From positions 1-47,315 of the forward strand of contig NZ_KE384067.1 in NCBI RefSeq assembly GCF_000423625.1: a stretch of DNA of 47,315 bases, in the 5' to 3' direction. Origin of the DNA: Pseudonocardia asaccharolytica DSM 44247 = NBRC 16224. Its GTDB lineage: Bacteria > Actinomycetota > Actinomycetes > Mycobacteriales > Pseudonocardiaceae. Made by a program: the position numbers and the translations under genes. How positions within the stretch are numbered: position 1 is the first letter of the stretch; every line of letters begins with the position of its first letter. This document shows, one piece after another, positions 1 to 7,052 of the stretch. Under the pieces are notes generated by a model. The model saw nothing but the letters and a program-made list of their open reading frames with translations. It made no database searches and was not told the DNA's origin.

Positions 1-625
1 ACCGCGGCCGCACCCCCGCGCAGACCCTGCACGAGCGGCTCACCGGCGCCCCCCGCGGCGCGACCGGCCCGGCCGGCGACACCGCCGCCGCGGTCACCGC
101 CGCCTTCGTCGCCACCCTGCGCGCGATCAACGCGCAGATCGACGCGCTCGCCGCCCGGATCGCCGAGCAGCTCGCCCTGCACCCCGACGCCCCGATCTTC
201 ACCAGCCTGCCCCGCGCCGGCACCCTGCGCGCCGCCCGGCTGCTCACCGAGATCGGCGACACCCGCGGCCGATTCCCCACCGCAGACTCCCTGGCCTGCC
301 TCGCCGGCGTCGCACCCTCCACCCGGCAGTCCGGCAAGATCCGCGCCCTCGGCTTCCGCTGGGGCGCGGACAAGCAACTCCGCGACGCGCTCTGCGACTT
401 CGCCGGCGACAGCGTCAAGGCCAACCCCTGGGCCGCCGACCTCTACCGCCGAGCTCGCGACCGCGGACACGACCACCCGCACGCCGTCCGCGTCCCCGCC
501 CGCGCCCGGACCAACATCATCTGGGCCTGCTGGACCACTCCCACGCCCTACGACCCAAGCCGACACCACGCGCTCCAACGCGTCCTCAACCAAGACCAAT
601 CGGCCGCGGCTTGACCCAGGGCAAC
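1..625 (+). mobile_element. IS110-family insertion sequence, 3' part (left end outside window)
   Basis: The window opens inside an insertion sequence identified by its transposase. Only about 11 bases separate the transposase stop (612–614) from the stop codon of the neighbouring CoA-transferase gene (626–628), so the right end must be very short or reach into the neighbour. No terminal inverted repeats are visible, as usual for IS110 elements. A bridge RNA in the IS110 subgroup is encoded upstream of the transposase and would lie outside the window. The exact right boundary is not determined here. Confidence 0.6.
3..614 (+). CDS. IS110-family transposase, C-terminal part (partial)
   Basis: The frame is open from the window edge and gives 203 residues, so the N-terminal RuvC-like DEDD domain is missing from view. 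What is visible is a coiled region, a helix-hairpin-helix-like segment (SLPRAGTLRAARLLTEIGD), and the Transposase_20 signature with the motif APSTRQSGK, which holds the candidate catalytic serine. It continues to a typical C-terminus with ANPWAADLYRRARDRG and HPHAVR. IS110 transposases recombine DNA guided by a bridge RNA. The reading frame is intact to the stop, so the element could be active. It is convergent with the CoA-transferase gene and appears to cut into that operon. The start lies upstream of base 1. Confidence 0.9.
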   Translation, partial: RGRTPAQTLHERLTGAPRGATGPAGDTAAAVTAAFVATLRAINAQIDALAARIAEQLALHPDAPIFTSLPRAGTLRAARLLTEIGDTRGRFPTADSLACLAGVAPSTRQSGKIRALGFRWGADKQLRDALCDFAGDSVKANPWAADLYRRARDRGHDHPHAVRVPARARTNIIWACWTTPTPYDPSRHHALQRVLNQDQSAAA

Positions 626-1438
626 TCATGCCGCCTCCAGCTCGCGCAGCCAGCCGGCGAAGCGCTCCCGGTCGCGGCTGATCGCGTCCCACGCCAGATA
701 GGCGGCGTTATCGCGCTCGTAGTAGCCGAGGGCGTAAGAGGGTGCGGCGCCGCCGGGAGCCTCCGCGACCGCCGTGACGGCCCAGGACGGCAGCACCACC
801 GCGTCGGGTACCGGCGTGAGCTCGTCGATGATCTCCTCGACGGTCGCCAACGAGCACCGCGCGGCGAGGACGGCCTCCTTCTGCACCCCGGTGATCCCCC
901 ACATCTGCACATGGCCGGCTCGGTCGGCCCGCTGGGCATGGACGATCGTCACGTCCGGGTTGAGCGCGGCAACGGCGGCGAGATTCTCCCCGGTGAACGG
1001 GCAGGTGACCGTGGAGATCGTTGCGGAGTGCGCCGGAAGGTCGGTTCCGGAGTAGCCGCGCAGCACCGCGAACGGTAGCCCGGAGGCGCCCGCGACGTAG
1101 CGGTTGGCCATTCCCGCGTGGCTGTGCTCCTCGATCTCGAGCGGGACCGGCCAGCCGTGACGGAGCGCGTCACGCAGCCGGTGCAGCGACCCGACGCCGG
1201 GATTGCCGCCCCAGGAGAACACGAGCCTTCGCGCGCAGCCGGCGCCGATGAGCTGGTCGTAGATCAGGTCGGGGGTCATCCGGACCAGGGTCAGGTCGCG
1301 GCGGCGCTGCCGGATGATCTCGTGGCCCGCCGCGAACGGGATCAGGTGCGTGAAGCCCTCCAGCGCCACGGTGTCGCCGTCGTGCACGAGCTCGGCCACG
1401 GCCTCGCGCAGCGCCACGATCTCCCCCACGAGGGGCAC
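626..1438 (-). CDS. CoA-transferase subunit alpha (family I), orphan
   Basis: About 270 residues from a GTG at 1436–1438. The frame stays open upstream to 1594, but the conserved part begins at VGEIVALREAVAELVHDGDT. The central SWGGNPGVGSLHRLRDA and PFTGENLAAVAALNPDV segments fit the alpha (A) subunit of family I CoA-transferases of the glutaconate/3-oxoacid type, which move CoA between acyl acids. The catalytic glutamate sits on the beta subunit, so this protein should need a partner. None is in the window: the stop codon overlaps an ATG in an ATGA arrangement (626–629), the usual start for a beta subunit, but that frame runs straight into the IS110 element. The substrate cannot be read from the sequence. 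Confidence 0.82.
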   Translation of the reverse strand: MPLVGEIVALREAVAELVHDGDTVALEGFTHLIPFAAGHEIIRQRRRDLTLVRMTPDLIYDQLIGAGCARRLVFSWGGNPGVGSLHRLRDALRHGWPVPLEIEEHSHAGMANRYVAGASGLPFAVLRGYSGTDLPAHSATISTVTCPFTGENLAAVAALNPDVTIVHAQRADRAGHVQMWGITGVQKEAVLAARCSLATVEEIIDELTPVPDAVVLPSWAVTAVAEAPGGAAPSYALGYYERDNAAYLAWDAISRDRERFAGWLRELEAA

Positions 1439-1556
1439 GCTAACCCCGCCGGGCGACCCCGGCAATCGGCCGTCGGCCGTCGCAACGGTCAGTTGACCCG
1501 GCGCTGAGCTGTGCCGATCCCGTCCGCGGTGGTCGACGAAAGCCGCGCCGGACCAC

Positions 1557-1578
1557 GTACTACGATCACACTTAGTAC
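1557..1578. promoter_or_regulatory. Inverted repeat, putative operator
   Basis: GTACTA (1557–1562) and TAGTAC (1573–1578) form a perfect inverted repeat with a 10-base spacer, in the gap between the divergent CoA-transferase and methyltransferase-like genes. It is AT-rich against its surroundings. The TACTA half-sites resemble those bound by BlaI/MecI repressors, and a BlaI-type gene lies 1.25 kb downstream; that link is inference. Confidence 0.5.
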
Positions 1579-1615
1579 TGACCCCAATACTCAATCGGCG
1601 AGATCAGGACCGGTG

Positions 1616-2743
1616 ATGGGCACCTTTCCCTTCCGCTGCCGATCATGCGGTTCGTCCGCTGGTGAGGTGGTTCTCGACCTCGGACGGCAGCCGTCGTGGG
1701 ACCGGATGCCGCCGGTCGCCGAGCCGCTGCCCGACCCCGCCCACCTGCTCCGGATGTGGTGGTGTCGCGCCTGCGGGCTCGCCCAGCTCGTCGAGGACGC
1801 CGATGCGGTGGAGGAGGTTCCCGGCATCGAACCCCAGGCGATGCTGGACCAGACCGAGCGCTCGATCGCGCGGATGGGCGAGCAGGAACTGTTGCGCCCA
1901 GGGGCGACCGTCGTCGAGTTCGGCAGTCCACACGGCGAGTCATGGCTGTCCCGGCTCGTCGACCGCGGCCTTGTCGAGCAGATCGGGTCTGGGCCCGCCG
2001 ATCTCGTCATCGACTGCTACGGCCTGCTGCACGAGCCCGATCAGGAGGCTTCGCTGCGGGCCAGGGCCGCGGCGCTCGCACCCGGCGGAACGCTCGTCAT
2101 CCAGCTGCACAGCTTCGCCACCATGCTCCGCACCGGTCAGTGGTACGACCTGCGACACGGCCATTTCGCCTACTGGTCGGTGCCCGCGCTCGACGGGGCG
2201 CTGCGCAGGCACGGCCTCGGCGTGCACCGAGCCTGGTGGTATCCGCTGGCGGGCGGCACCGTGCTGATCACCGCGACGCGCACGCCGGCGCCCGACGCCG
2301 CGACCCGGGCACTGATCGAGTCCGAACGCGCCGAGGGCGTCTGTGATGGCACGCAGGTGCGCCGGCTGCAGGACGACGCCGCGTCCGCCGTACAGCTGCG
2401 GGACTGGTTGGCCGCCGAGCGCGCCGCCGGACGGCTGGTCCTCGGCTACGGGGCCGCGTCCCGCTCGGTGCCGCTGGTCTGCCACGCGGGGATCGACGCC
2501 GACCTACTGCAGGCCATCGCCGACGCCTCCCCGGCAAAGCAGGGCAAACGGATGCCCGGTACCCGGATCCCGATCGTCTCGCCCGCCGAACTGGTCGCCC
2601 GGGCCCCCGACCGGGTGCTGCTGTTCCTGGCGGGCCTCGCGGACGAGGTACGTGGCGCGCTGCCCGGCGTCGAGGACGCCGGCGGGCGGTGGGTGGTGCT
2701 CGACCCCTCACCCACGGTGATGGAGCTGAGCGCGGCCAGCTGA
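1616..2743 (+). CDS. C-methyltransferase-like protein with zinc-binding N-terminus and degenerate catalytic centre
   Basis: 375 residues from ATG 1616. The N-terminus has two CxxC pairs (C8/C11 and C50/C53), the putative zinc-binding domain of sugar C-methyltransferases. The C-terminal third is a recognisable Methyltransf_14 domain (GYGAASRS, DASPAKQGKRMPGTRIPI). The central Rossmann part is eroded: the SAM-binding glycine loop reads EFGSPHGES rather than the usual ExGCGxG, and the catalytic YxxHEH-like motif reads LRHGHFAYWS, with glycine where glutamate is expected. It may have lost methyl transfer and act only in binding. A better-conserved relative is at 39160–40353. It is transcribed away from the CoA-transferase gene across a palindromic site. 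The substrate is unknown. Confidence 0.7.
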   Translation: MGTFPFRCRSCGSSAGEVVLDLGRQPSWDRMPPVAEPLPDPAHLLRMWWCRACGLAQLVEDADAVEEVPGIEPQAMLDQTERSIARMGEQELLRPGATVVEFGSPHGESWLSRLVDRGLVEQIGSGPADLVIDCYGLLHEPDQEASLRARAAALAPGGTLVIQLHSFATMLRTGQWYDLRHGHFAYWSVPALDGALRRHGLGVHRAWWYPLAGGTVLITATRTPAPDAATRALIESERAEGVCDGTQVRRLQDDAASAVQLRDWLAAERAAGRLVLGYGAASRSVPLVCHAGIDADLLQAIADASPAKQGKRMPGTRIPIVSPAELVARAPDRVLLFLAGLADEVRGALPGVEDAGGRWVVLDPSPTVMELSAAS

Positions 2744-2824
2744 AACATCGATTCGCTGCCGTTCGATGGACGTGTGAGTGGCCGTCCCGACGGGAGCCGG
2801 CTCTATCTCTCGGCGGGAGGGGAC

Positions 2825-3202
2825 ATGCGCGGTCTCGGTGCGCTCGAAGCTGCAGTCATGGATGTGCTCTGGCGGGCAACGGGGCCGCGCCGGGTACGCG
2901 ATGTGCTCGAGGAGCTGACCCGCGACCGCCAGCTCGCCTACACCACGGTGATGACCGTGCTCGACAACCTGCACCGCAAGGGCTGGGTTCAGCGTGAGAT
3001 GGGCGGGCGGGCCTACCGCTATCGGCCCACCGCCAGCCGCGAGGAGGTCACCGCGAAGGCGCTTCGAGATCTGCTGGACTCCTCGGACGACGTCGAGGCC
3101 GTGCTGCTGCGGTTTGTCCGCTCGGTCTCGCCGCATGAGTCCGCGGTGCTGCGGGATGCGCTCGGTGGTGGTGACGGCGACTCGACCGGGAGTCGCGGAT
3201 GA
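2825..3202 (+). CDS. blaI: BlaI/MecI/CopY-family transcriptional repressor
   Basis: 125 residues. The start is set by a strong Shine-Dalgarno (GGGAGGGG, 2814–2821) just before ATG 2825; a GTG at 2774 would add 17 unlike residues. The winged helix spans about residues 20–70 (RVRDVLEELTR, LAYTTVMTVLDNLHRKGWV, YRYRP), followed by a helical dimerisation part (EEVTAKALRDLLD). It overlaps the next gene, an M56 protease, by four bases (ATGA), the classic blaI–blaR coupling: the membrane protease senses damage and leads to loss of repressor. The arrangement matches M. tuberculosis Rv1846c–Rv1845c. No beta-lactamase gene is nearby. A TACTA inverted repeat at 1557–1578 is a possible target. Confidence 0.88.
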   Translation: MRGLGALEAAVMDVLWRATGPRRVRDVLEELTRDRQLAYTTVMTVLDNLHRKGWVQREMGGRAYRYRPTASREEVTAKALRDLLDSSDDVEAVLLRFVRSVSPHESAVLRDALGGGDGDSTGSRG

Positions 3203-4170
3203 CCGTCGCCATCGCACTGTTGCTCGGCGCCACGATCGTCGCGGTCGCGGCCCCTCGCGGGCTGCGGGCCATGGCCGAGCACGCCGTCGACCCGGTCGTC
3301 GTCATCGTCGGCTGGATCCTGGTCCTCACGGGCGTGCTCGGCACGGCCTGCACGGGACTCGTGATGGTTGCTCTGCCCGCCCGGTTCGTCGACAACGGAC
3401 TGGCCGGGCTGGTGAGCAGCCCGTGGTGGTCGGCGGTGCGCCACGCACCCGAGTTCGTGGTCTATCGCCTGGCCGGTTGGGCCGCGGCGATGCTCGGCTG
3501 TGCCGCGCTGGTCCGGGTGCTGTGGGTCGGTCTGCGGGAGGCGCTGCACCGCCGGTCCCGGGTCCGCGGCCAGCTCGAGGTTCTGGGAATGGTCGGTGAC
3601 CTGGTCGAATGCCCGCGGCGCGGGCCCTCGATCCTCTGGCTGCAGTCCGATCGGGCGGCCGCGTTCAGCCTGGGTGGGCGGCCGGGCACCGTGGTGCTCA
3701 CGGACGGCCTGCGCCGCCGGCTGTCGCCTCTGGGGCTCGACGCGGTGCTCGCCCATGAGCGCGCGCACCTGCGCGGCCGGCACCATCTGCTGGTCGCGGC
3801 CGCCGACGTGCTGGCCCGCGCCTTCCCGTTCGTCCGGCTGTTCCAGTCGGCTCGCCGCGACCTGCGCGAACAGGTCGAGCTCGTGGCCGATATCAGCGCG
3901 GTCCGGGCCTGCGGCGCCGATGCGGTGCGCAACGCGCTCATGACCGTCACCGGAGCGTGCGCCCCGGAGCACGCCCTGGCCATGGCCAGGAACGCGGTCG
4001 ACAGGCGGTTGCGCTATCTGGCGACGGCCGCCGATCCGCCCTCGCGCTGGAGCCGGATCACCGGCTGTGGGGCGTTCGGGGGTGTCGTCGCGGTGGCTCC
4101 GATGTTCGCCGCGAGCGCTTTGCTCATCGCGATCTCGTTGCTGGCCACTGCGGCCACGGCCCTGGGTTGA
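3199..4170 (+). CDS. M56-family membrane metalloprotease (BlaR1-like, no sensor domain)
   Basis: 323 residues. The zinc motif HERAH lies at residues 186–190, with a candidate third ligand in ELVAD (227–231). Membrane segments are predicted near residues 1–19, 33–59, 88–108 and at the C-terminus (about 290–322), placing the protease domain in the cytoplasm. There is no extracellular penicillin-binding domain, unlike staphylococcal BlaR1, so the signal sensed is unknown. The four-base overlap with blaI supports joint translation and function, with the protease relieving BlaI repression. The gene ends 46 bases before the convergent AI-2E permease gene. Confidence 0.88.
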   Translation: MTVAIALLLGATIVAVAAPRGLRAMAEHAVDPVVVIVGWILVLTGVLGTACTGLVMVALPARFVDNGLAGLVSSPWWSAVRHAPEFVVYRLAGWAAAMLGCAALVRVLWVGLREALHRRSRVRGQLEVLGMVGDLVECPRRGPSILWLQSDRAAAFSLGGRPGTVVLTDGLRRRLSPLGLDAVLAHERAHLRGRHHLLVAAADVLARAFPFVRLFQSARRDLREQVELVADISAVRACGADAVRNALMTVTGACAPEHALAMARNAVDRRLRYLATAADPPSRWSRITGCGAFGGVVAVAPMFAASALLIAISLLATAATALG

Positions 4171-4216
4171 CGGCCGTCCGGCACGGCTCTGTCCCGGAAC
4201 CCTCGGCCAGGCGCCC

Positions 4217-5533
4217 TCACCGAGGGTCTGCCTGTTCCCGCCCCACCAGCCTGCGCAACAGCCGGGCCAGCCGGGATGGCTTCCGCGGCCCGATCGGCTC
4301 TCGTACGGCACGGCTCTGCCGGGGATCGATGGGGTTGATCAGATGCGGTTCCGGCTCGGTCTGCGCGGTCATCGACCGGGTCCCGGCGGTGAGCACCGCA
4401 AGCACCGGGACGGCGAGCAGCCCGCCGGGAATACCGGCGATGACCACGCCTGCGGCGACCGCGAGCACCACCGCGAGCGGATGCAGCCGTACGGCGCGGC
4501 CCAACAGCAGCGGCTGCAGCACGTGGCCCTCCAGCTGCTGGACACCGATGACGACCCCGAGCACGATCAGTGCCGGGATCAGCCCGTTGGCGACCAGCGC
4601 GATGAGCACCGCGACCGCCCCGGTGATGACGGCCCCGACGGTCGGGACGAAGGCGCCCAGGAACACCAGCGCGGCCAGCGGGACGACCAGAGGCACCCCG
4701 ACGATGCCCAGCCCGATTCCGATGCCCGTCGCGTCGACGATGGCGACGAGCACGGTGGCCCGGGTGTAGCCGACGAGCGAGGCGAACGCGCGACGGCCCG
4801 CGACATCGACGCGCTCGCGGCGGGCCTGCGGCACCCCGCGCAGCAGGAACCGCCAGATCCGCGGGCCGTCATAGAGGAGGAAGATCAGCGAGAACAGGGC
4901 GAGCGCGATGCCGGCGACGATCTCGGTGACGGTCGCTGCGGTGCTGAGCGCCCCGCTGGTGAAAGCGTCCCGGTTGTTGCTGATGGCCCGCCCCAGCTGA
5001 TCGGGCAGGTTCTGCAGCTGCGAGGCCGGGATGTTGAACGGCGGCCCGGACAACAGCCGCTGGATCGAGGCGAAGCTCGCGCTCAGCTGCTCCCGCAGGT
5101 CGCCGAAGCCACTGATCAGAGCGTTGATGACGAACGAGAGCAGGCCACCGAACAGGACCAGCCCCCCGACGAGCACCAGCGCCGTCGAGATCCCGCGGGG
5201 CACCCGGCGGGAAACGAGCCAGTGCACCGTGGGTGCCAGGAACGCCGTGAGCAGTACGGCGATCGCCACCGGGATGACGACGACCCGCAGCTGCACGATC
5301 AGGAACAGGAGCAGTGCCAGCGCCGCAGCGATGATCAGAATCCGGGCGCACACCTCGGAGACGACCCGCAGCGGGGTGGGGACCAGCGCCGCGGCGTCGC
5401 GTTCGGGGAGGCTGCTGTTCGCCCCGGCCGGCGGTTCGGGCGCGGAGCGACGGGGTTCGGGTGTGATCGGTCGCGGAGCCGCGTGCGGATCGGGGTCGGA
5501 ACCCGAGGTGGGGCCGCCCTTGTCGTCGCTCAT
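4217..5533 (-). CDS. AI-2E family (PerM-like) transporter
   Basis: 438 residues from ATG 5533. A polar, proline-rich N-terminus of about 65 residues is followed by paired membrane segments (IIAAALALLLFLIVQL, VVVIPVAIAVLLTAFL), a large soluble insertion (SGFGDLREQL to about residue 200), and further helices. GAFVPTVGAVITGAVAVLIA and the tail with VQQLEGHVLQPLLLGRAVRLHP are family hallmarks. Members are membrane permeases; some export AI-2 or take part in osmotic or pH homeostasis, and most have no known substrate. It is a single gene convergent with the M56 protease. The C-terminal 40 residues are charged and cytoplasmic-looking. Confidence 0.9.
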   Translation of the reverse strand: MSDDKGGPTSGSDPDPHAAPRPITPEPRRSAPEPPAGANSSLPERDAAALVPTPLRVVSEVCARILIIAAALALLLFLIVQLRVVVIPVAIAVLLTAFLAPTVHWLVSRRVPRGISTALVLVGGLVLFGGLLSFVINALISGFGDLREQLSASFASIQRLLSGPPFNIPASQLQNLPDQLGRAISNNRDAFTSGALSTAATVTEIVAGIALALFSLIFLLYDGPRIWRFLLRGVPQARRERVDVAGRRAFASLVGYTRATVLVAIVDATGIGIGLGIVGVPLVVPLAALVFLGAFVPTVGAVITGAVAVLIALVANGLIPALIVLGVVIGVQQLEGHVLQPLLLGRAVRLHPLAVVLAVAAGVVIAGIPGGLLAVPVLAVLTAGTRSMTAQTEPEPHLINPIDPRQSRAVREPIGPRKPSRLARLLRRLVGREQADPR

Positions 5534-5719
5534 CGTCGCACGCTAACGGTCCCGCCGGCCGGACGGCCGGGGTTGTTACCGGACGGAACGGCCCTCGTAC
5601 GCGGCGACTCCGCGGCGTGGTCGGCTCGTCGCCGAGCGGAACAACCTCCACGGAAAGCCACGGCAGAAGGGCGAAGGCGCGATCTTTCACTCTAACGGGT
5701 GTTTTTTGAGGGAATCGCC

Positions 5720-5872
5720 GTGACGGTCACGAGCGAGCCGTTTCCCCGGCCGGGTGTCCCCGTTATGGGTGGTGCGGGTGCGCAGACGTCCCCGTGCGGG
5801 CCCGCCGAGGATGCCGGTGAGCGCATGGCCGCAGTACTGGATCGTCCACAGATACGGAGGTGCGGCGCGTGA
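5720..5872 (+). CDS. Small hypothetical protein (50 aa), first of a coupled pair
   Basis: I do not recognise it. A GTG at 5720 has a Shine-Dalgarno-like GAGGGA (5708–5713) upstream and reads 50 codons to TGA 5870–5872. The stop overlaps the GTG of the next ORF in a GTGA arrangement, typical of translational coupling and the main reason to call it. The product starts VTVTSEPFPRPGVPVMGG and holds two cysteines (CGP, RRCGA). It has no signal peptide or membrane segment. The 186 bases between 5534 and 5719 hold no other gene; a short T-run lies just before the Shine-Dalgarno. A chance ORF remains possible. Confidence 0.4.
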   Translation: MTVTSEPFPRPGVPVMGGAGAQTSPCGPAEDAGERMAAVLDRPQIRRCGA

Positions 5873-6123
5873 CATCGCAGGGAAGAGGCCTCAGCAATGC
5901 TGCGGCGCGGCGACGCGCCGCGTTCCTGGTGGGCGGCGAGGAGAGCCCGATCCTCGGGCGGCACGCCAGCCGGAGCGAGATCGTGGCGGAGACGCCGATC
6001 TTCCACGCCCTGACCGCCGGTGGCTGGCGCAGCCGCCAGCACGAGCCGTCCCGGGTGCCGGCTCCGCCGGAGCCGGCACCCGGGCGGTGGACCCGATGGT
6101 CGAGTTTCGCCGCAATCCGCTGA
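5869..6123 (+). CDS. Small hypothetical protein (84 aa), second of a coupled pair
   Basis: I do not recognise the family. The start at GTG 5869 is chosen because ACGGAGG (5854–5860) lies eight bases upstream and because it overlaps the upstream stop by four bases. Codons are strongly GC3-biased, as in real genes here. The product is basic at the N-terminus (GRGLSNAAARRRAAFLVGG), has a mixed middle (SPILGRHASRSEIVAETPIF) and ends in a proline-rich, tryptophan-containing tail. No signal peptide is seen. The tail is encoded by a perfect 16-bp inverted repeat (6050–6084), and a terminator-like hairpin follows at 6164–6202, closing a likely two-gene unit upstream of the TetR gene. Confidence 0.55.
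   Translation: MTSQGRGLSNAAARRRAAFLVGGEESPILGRHASRSEIVAETPIFHALTAGGWRSRQHEPSRVPAPPEPAPGRWTRWSSFAAIR
6050..6084. repeat. Perfect 16-bp inverted repeat with 3-base loop, inside a coding region
   Basis: CCCGGGTGCCGGCTCC (6050–6065) pairs fully with 6069–6084 around the loop GCC. It lies within the 84-aa ORF, where it encodes a Val-Pro-Ala-Pro-Pro-Glu-Pro-Ala-Pro-like stretch. Such a stable stem inside a gene is unusual. It could slow ribosomes or polymerase, or mark a terminator if the ORF is not real. Confidence 0.85.
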
Positions 6124-6163
6124 CCGCGCCGATCCCGGTACAGGCCTTCGGTGATCTCCGGAT

Positions 6164-6202
6164 GGGAAGCCGGAACCGTGGGGAGCGCGGTTCCGGCTTC
6201 CC
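6164..6202. terminator. Hairpin terminator, 15-bp stem
   Basis: GGGAAGCCGGAACCG (6164–6178) pairs perfectly with 6188–6202 around a nine-base loop. It lies 40 bases after the 84-aa ORF stop and before the TetR operator region. No T-tract follows, as is common in high-GC actinobacteria. It probably insulates the small-ORF unit from the TetR gene. Confidence 0.7.
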
Positions 6203-6229
6203 GAGTGACGATCATGCACCACCCTTGAG

Positions 6230-6244
6230 GTGAACGCCCTTCAC
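6230..6244. promoter_or_regulatory. TetR operator candidate, distal half
   Basis: GTGAACGCCCTTCAC has GTGAA/TTCAC arms around a five-base centre. It is an imperfect copy of the palindrome at 6268–6282, with centres 38 bases apart, both just upstream of the TetR-family gene. Probable autoregulatory site. Confidence 0.65.
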
Positions 6245-6267
6245 CCGCCGCGGCGACCGTACGCTCG

Positions 6268-6282
6268 GTGAACGGCGTTCAC
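6268..6282. promoter_or_regulatory. TetR operator candidate, proximal perfect palindrome
   Basis: GTGAACGGCGTTCAC is a perfect 7+1+7 palindrome ending 10 bases before ATG 6293, where a bound dimer would block transcription or translation initiation. Its match to the copy at 6230–6244 makes a TetR-type operator pair likely. Confidence 0.75.
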
Positions 6283-6292
6283 AAGAGGCAGG

Positions 6293-7048
6293 ATGGCGAG
6301 CATGACGGCGAACACATCGTCATCCGACCGGCCGGGCCGGGAGCGCTCCGACACCGAGCGCCTGATCCGGGCCCGGGCGCGCGGCCTGCTCGTCGAACAT
6401 GGCGAGAAGGCCCTCACCCTGCGTGCCATCGCCGCGGAGCTGGGGCTCACCGCCCCCGCGCTGTATCGGTACTTCCCCTCGCGGGCGGCGCTCGTCAGCG
6501 CCGTCTGCGCGGACGTGTGCGCCGACCTCGCGCACAACCTGCGAACCCTCATCGACCGCGTCCCCGCGAGTGACCCGAAGGCGCGAGCGGCCGCGGCCTT
6601 CCGCGGCTTCCGGACCTGGGCGCTGCGTCACCGGGCGGAGTTCGCCCTGGTCTTCGGCACCCCGGACGAGGGCGGCGCCGGGCTGCGCGACCAGTTCGGC
6701 CTGGTGCTCATGGAGGTCACCGGCGGGATGCTGGCCTCGGGACGGCTGGCCGCCGCGGCCCCGGTGGCGCCGGCTGCGGCCGGGCCGGTGCTGGAGTCGT
6801 TGCGTGACCTGCTGCTGTCCGGGCTCGCCGAGGCCGGAGTCCCGGTCGAGCGCCACCTCATCCGGCCGGACGCCATCTATCTGTTGCTGCGCTGCTGGAT
6901 CTTGCTCTACGGGGCGGTTGCGCTGGAGGTGTTCGAGAAGCTGGCCTTCCTCGCGACCGATCCGGAGCCGTTGTTCGACGCGCTCCTCGCCGAGATCGCC
7001 GACCTGCTCGACCATGATCCCGTGGCCGGAACCGACGGCCTAGGCTGA
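6293..7048 (+). CDS. TetR/AcrR-family transcriptional regulator
   Basis: 251 residues from ATG 6293; ATG 6302 is an alternative, with CAGGA eight bases upstream. The N-terminal helix-turn-helix is clear at about residues 41–65 (LTLRAIAAELGLTAPALYRYFPSR). The C-terminal domain has the WHG-type look of TetR_C_13 regulators (FRTWALRHRAEFALVFGTPDEG), which bind small ligands. Two GTGAACG-type palindromes upstream suggest autoregulation. The lactone oxidase gene begins four bases after the stop but seems to have its own promoter. The terminator-like hairpin at 6164–6202 separates this gene from the small-ORF pair. The ligand is unknown. Confidence 0.92.
   Translation: MASMTANTSSSDRPGRERSDTERLIRARARGLLVEHGEKALTLRAIAAELGLTAPALYRYFPSRAALVSAVCADVCADLAHNLRTLIDRVPASDPKARAAAAFRGFRTWALRHRAEFALVFGTPDEGGAGLRDQFGLVLMEVTGGMLASGRLAAAAPVAPAAAGPVLESLRDLLLSGLAEAGVPVERHLIRPDAIYLLLRCWILLYGAVALEVFEKLAFLATDPEPLFDALLAEIADLLDHDPVAGTDGLG
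7041..7046 (+). promoter_or_regulatory. -10 element (TAGGCT) for a leaderless transcript
   Basis: TAGGCT sits six bases before GTG 7053, the spacing at which transcription would start on the start codon itself. It overlaps the end of the TetR gene. Leaderless starts with TANNNT boxes are common in actinobacteria. Confidence 0.5.
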
Positions 7049-7052
7049 CCGG

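Noticed and set aside
4067..5695. Plus-strand open frame of 542 codons opposite the AI-2E permease gene
   Set aside because: The minus-strand product has clear membrane segments and family motifs; the plus-strand product is charged and low-complexity.
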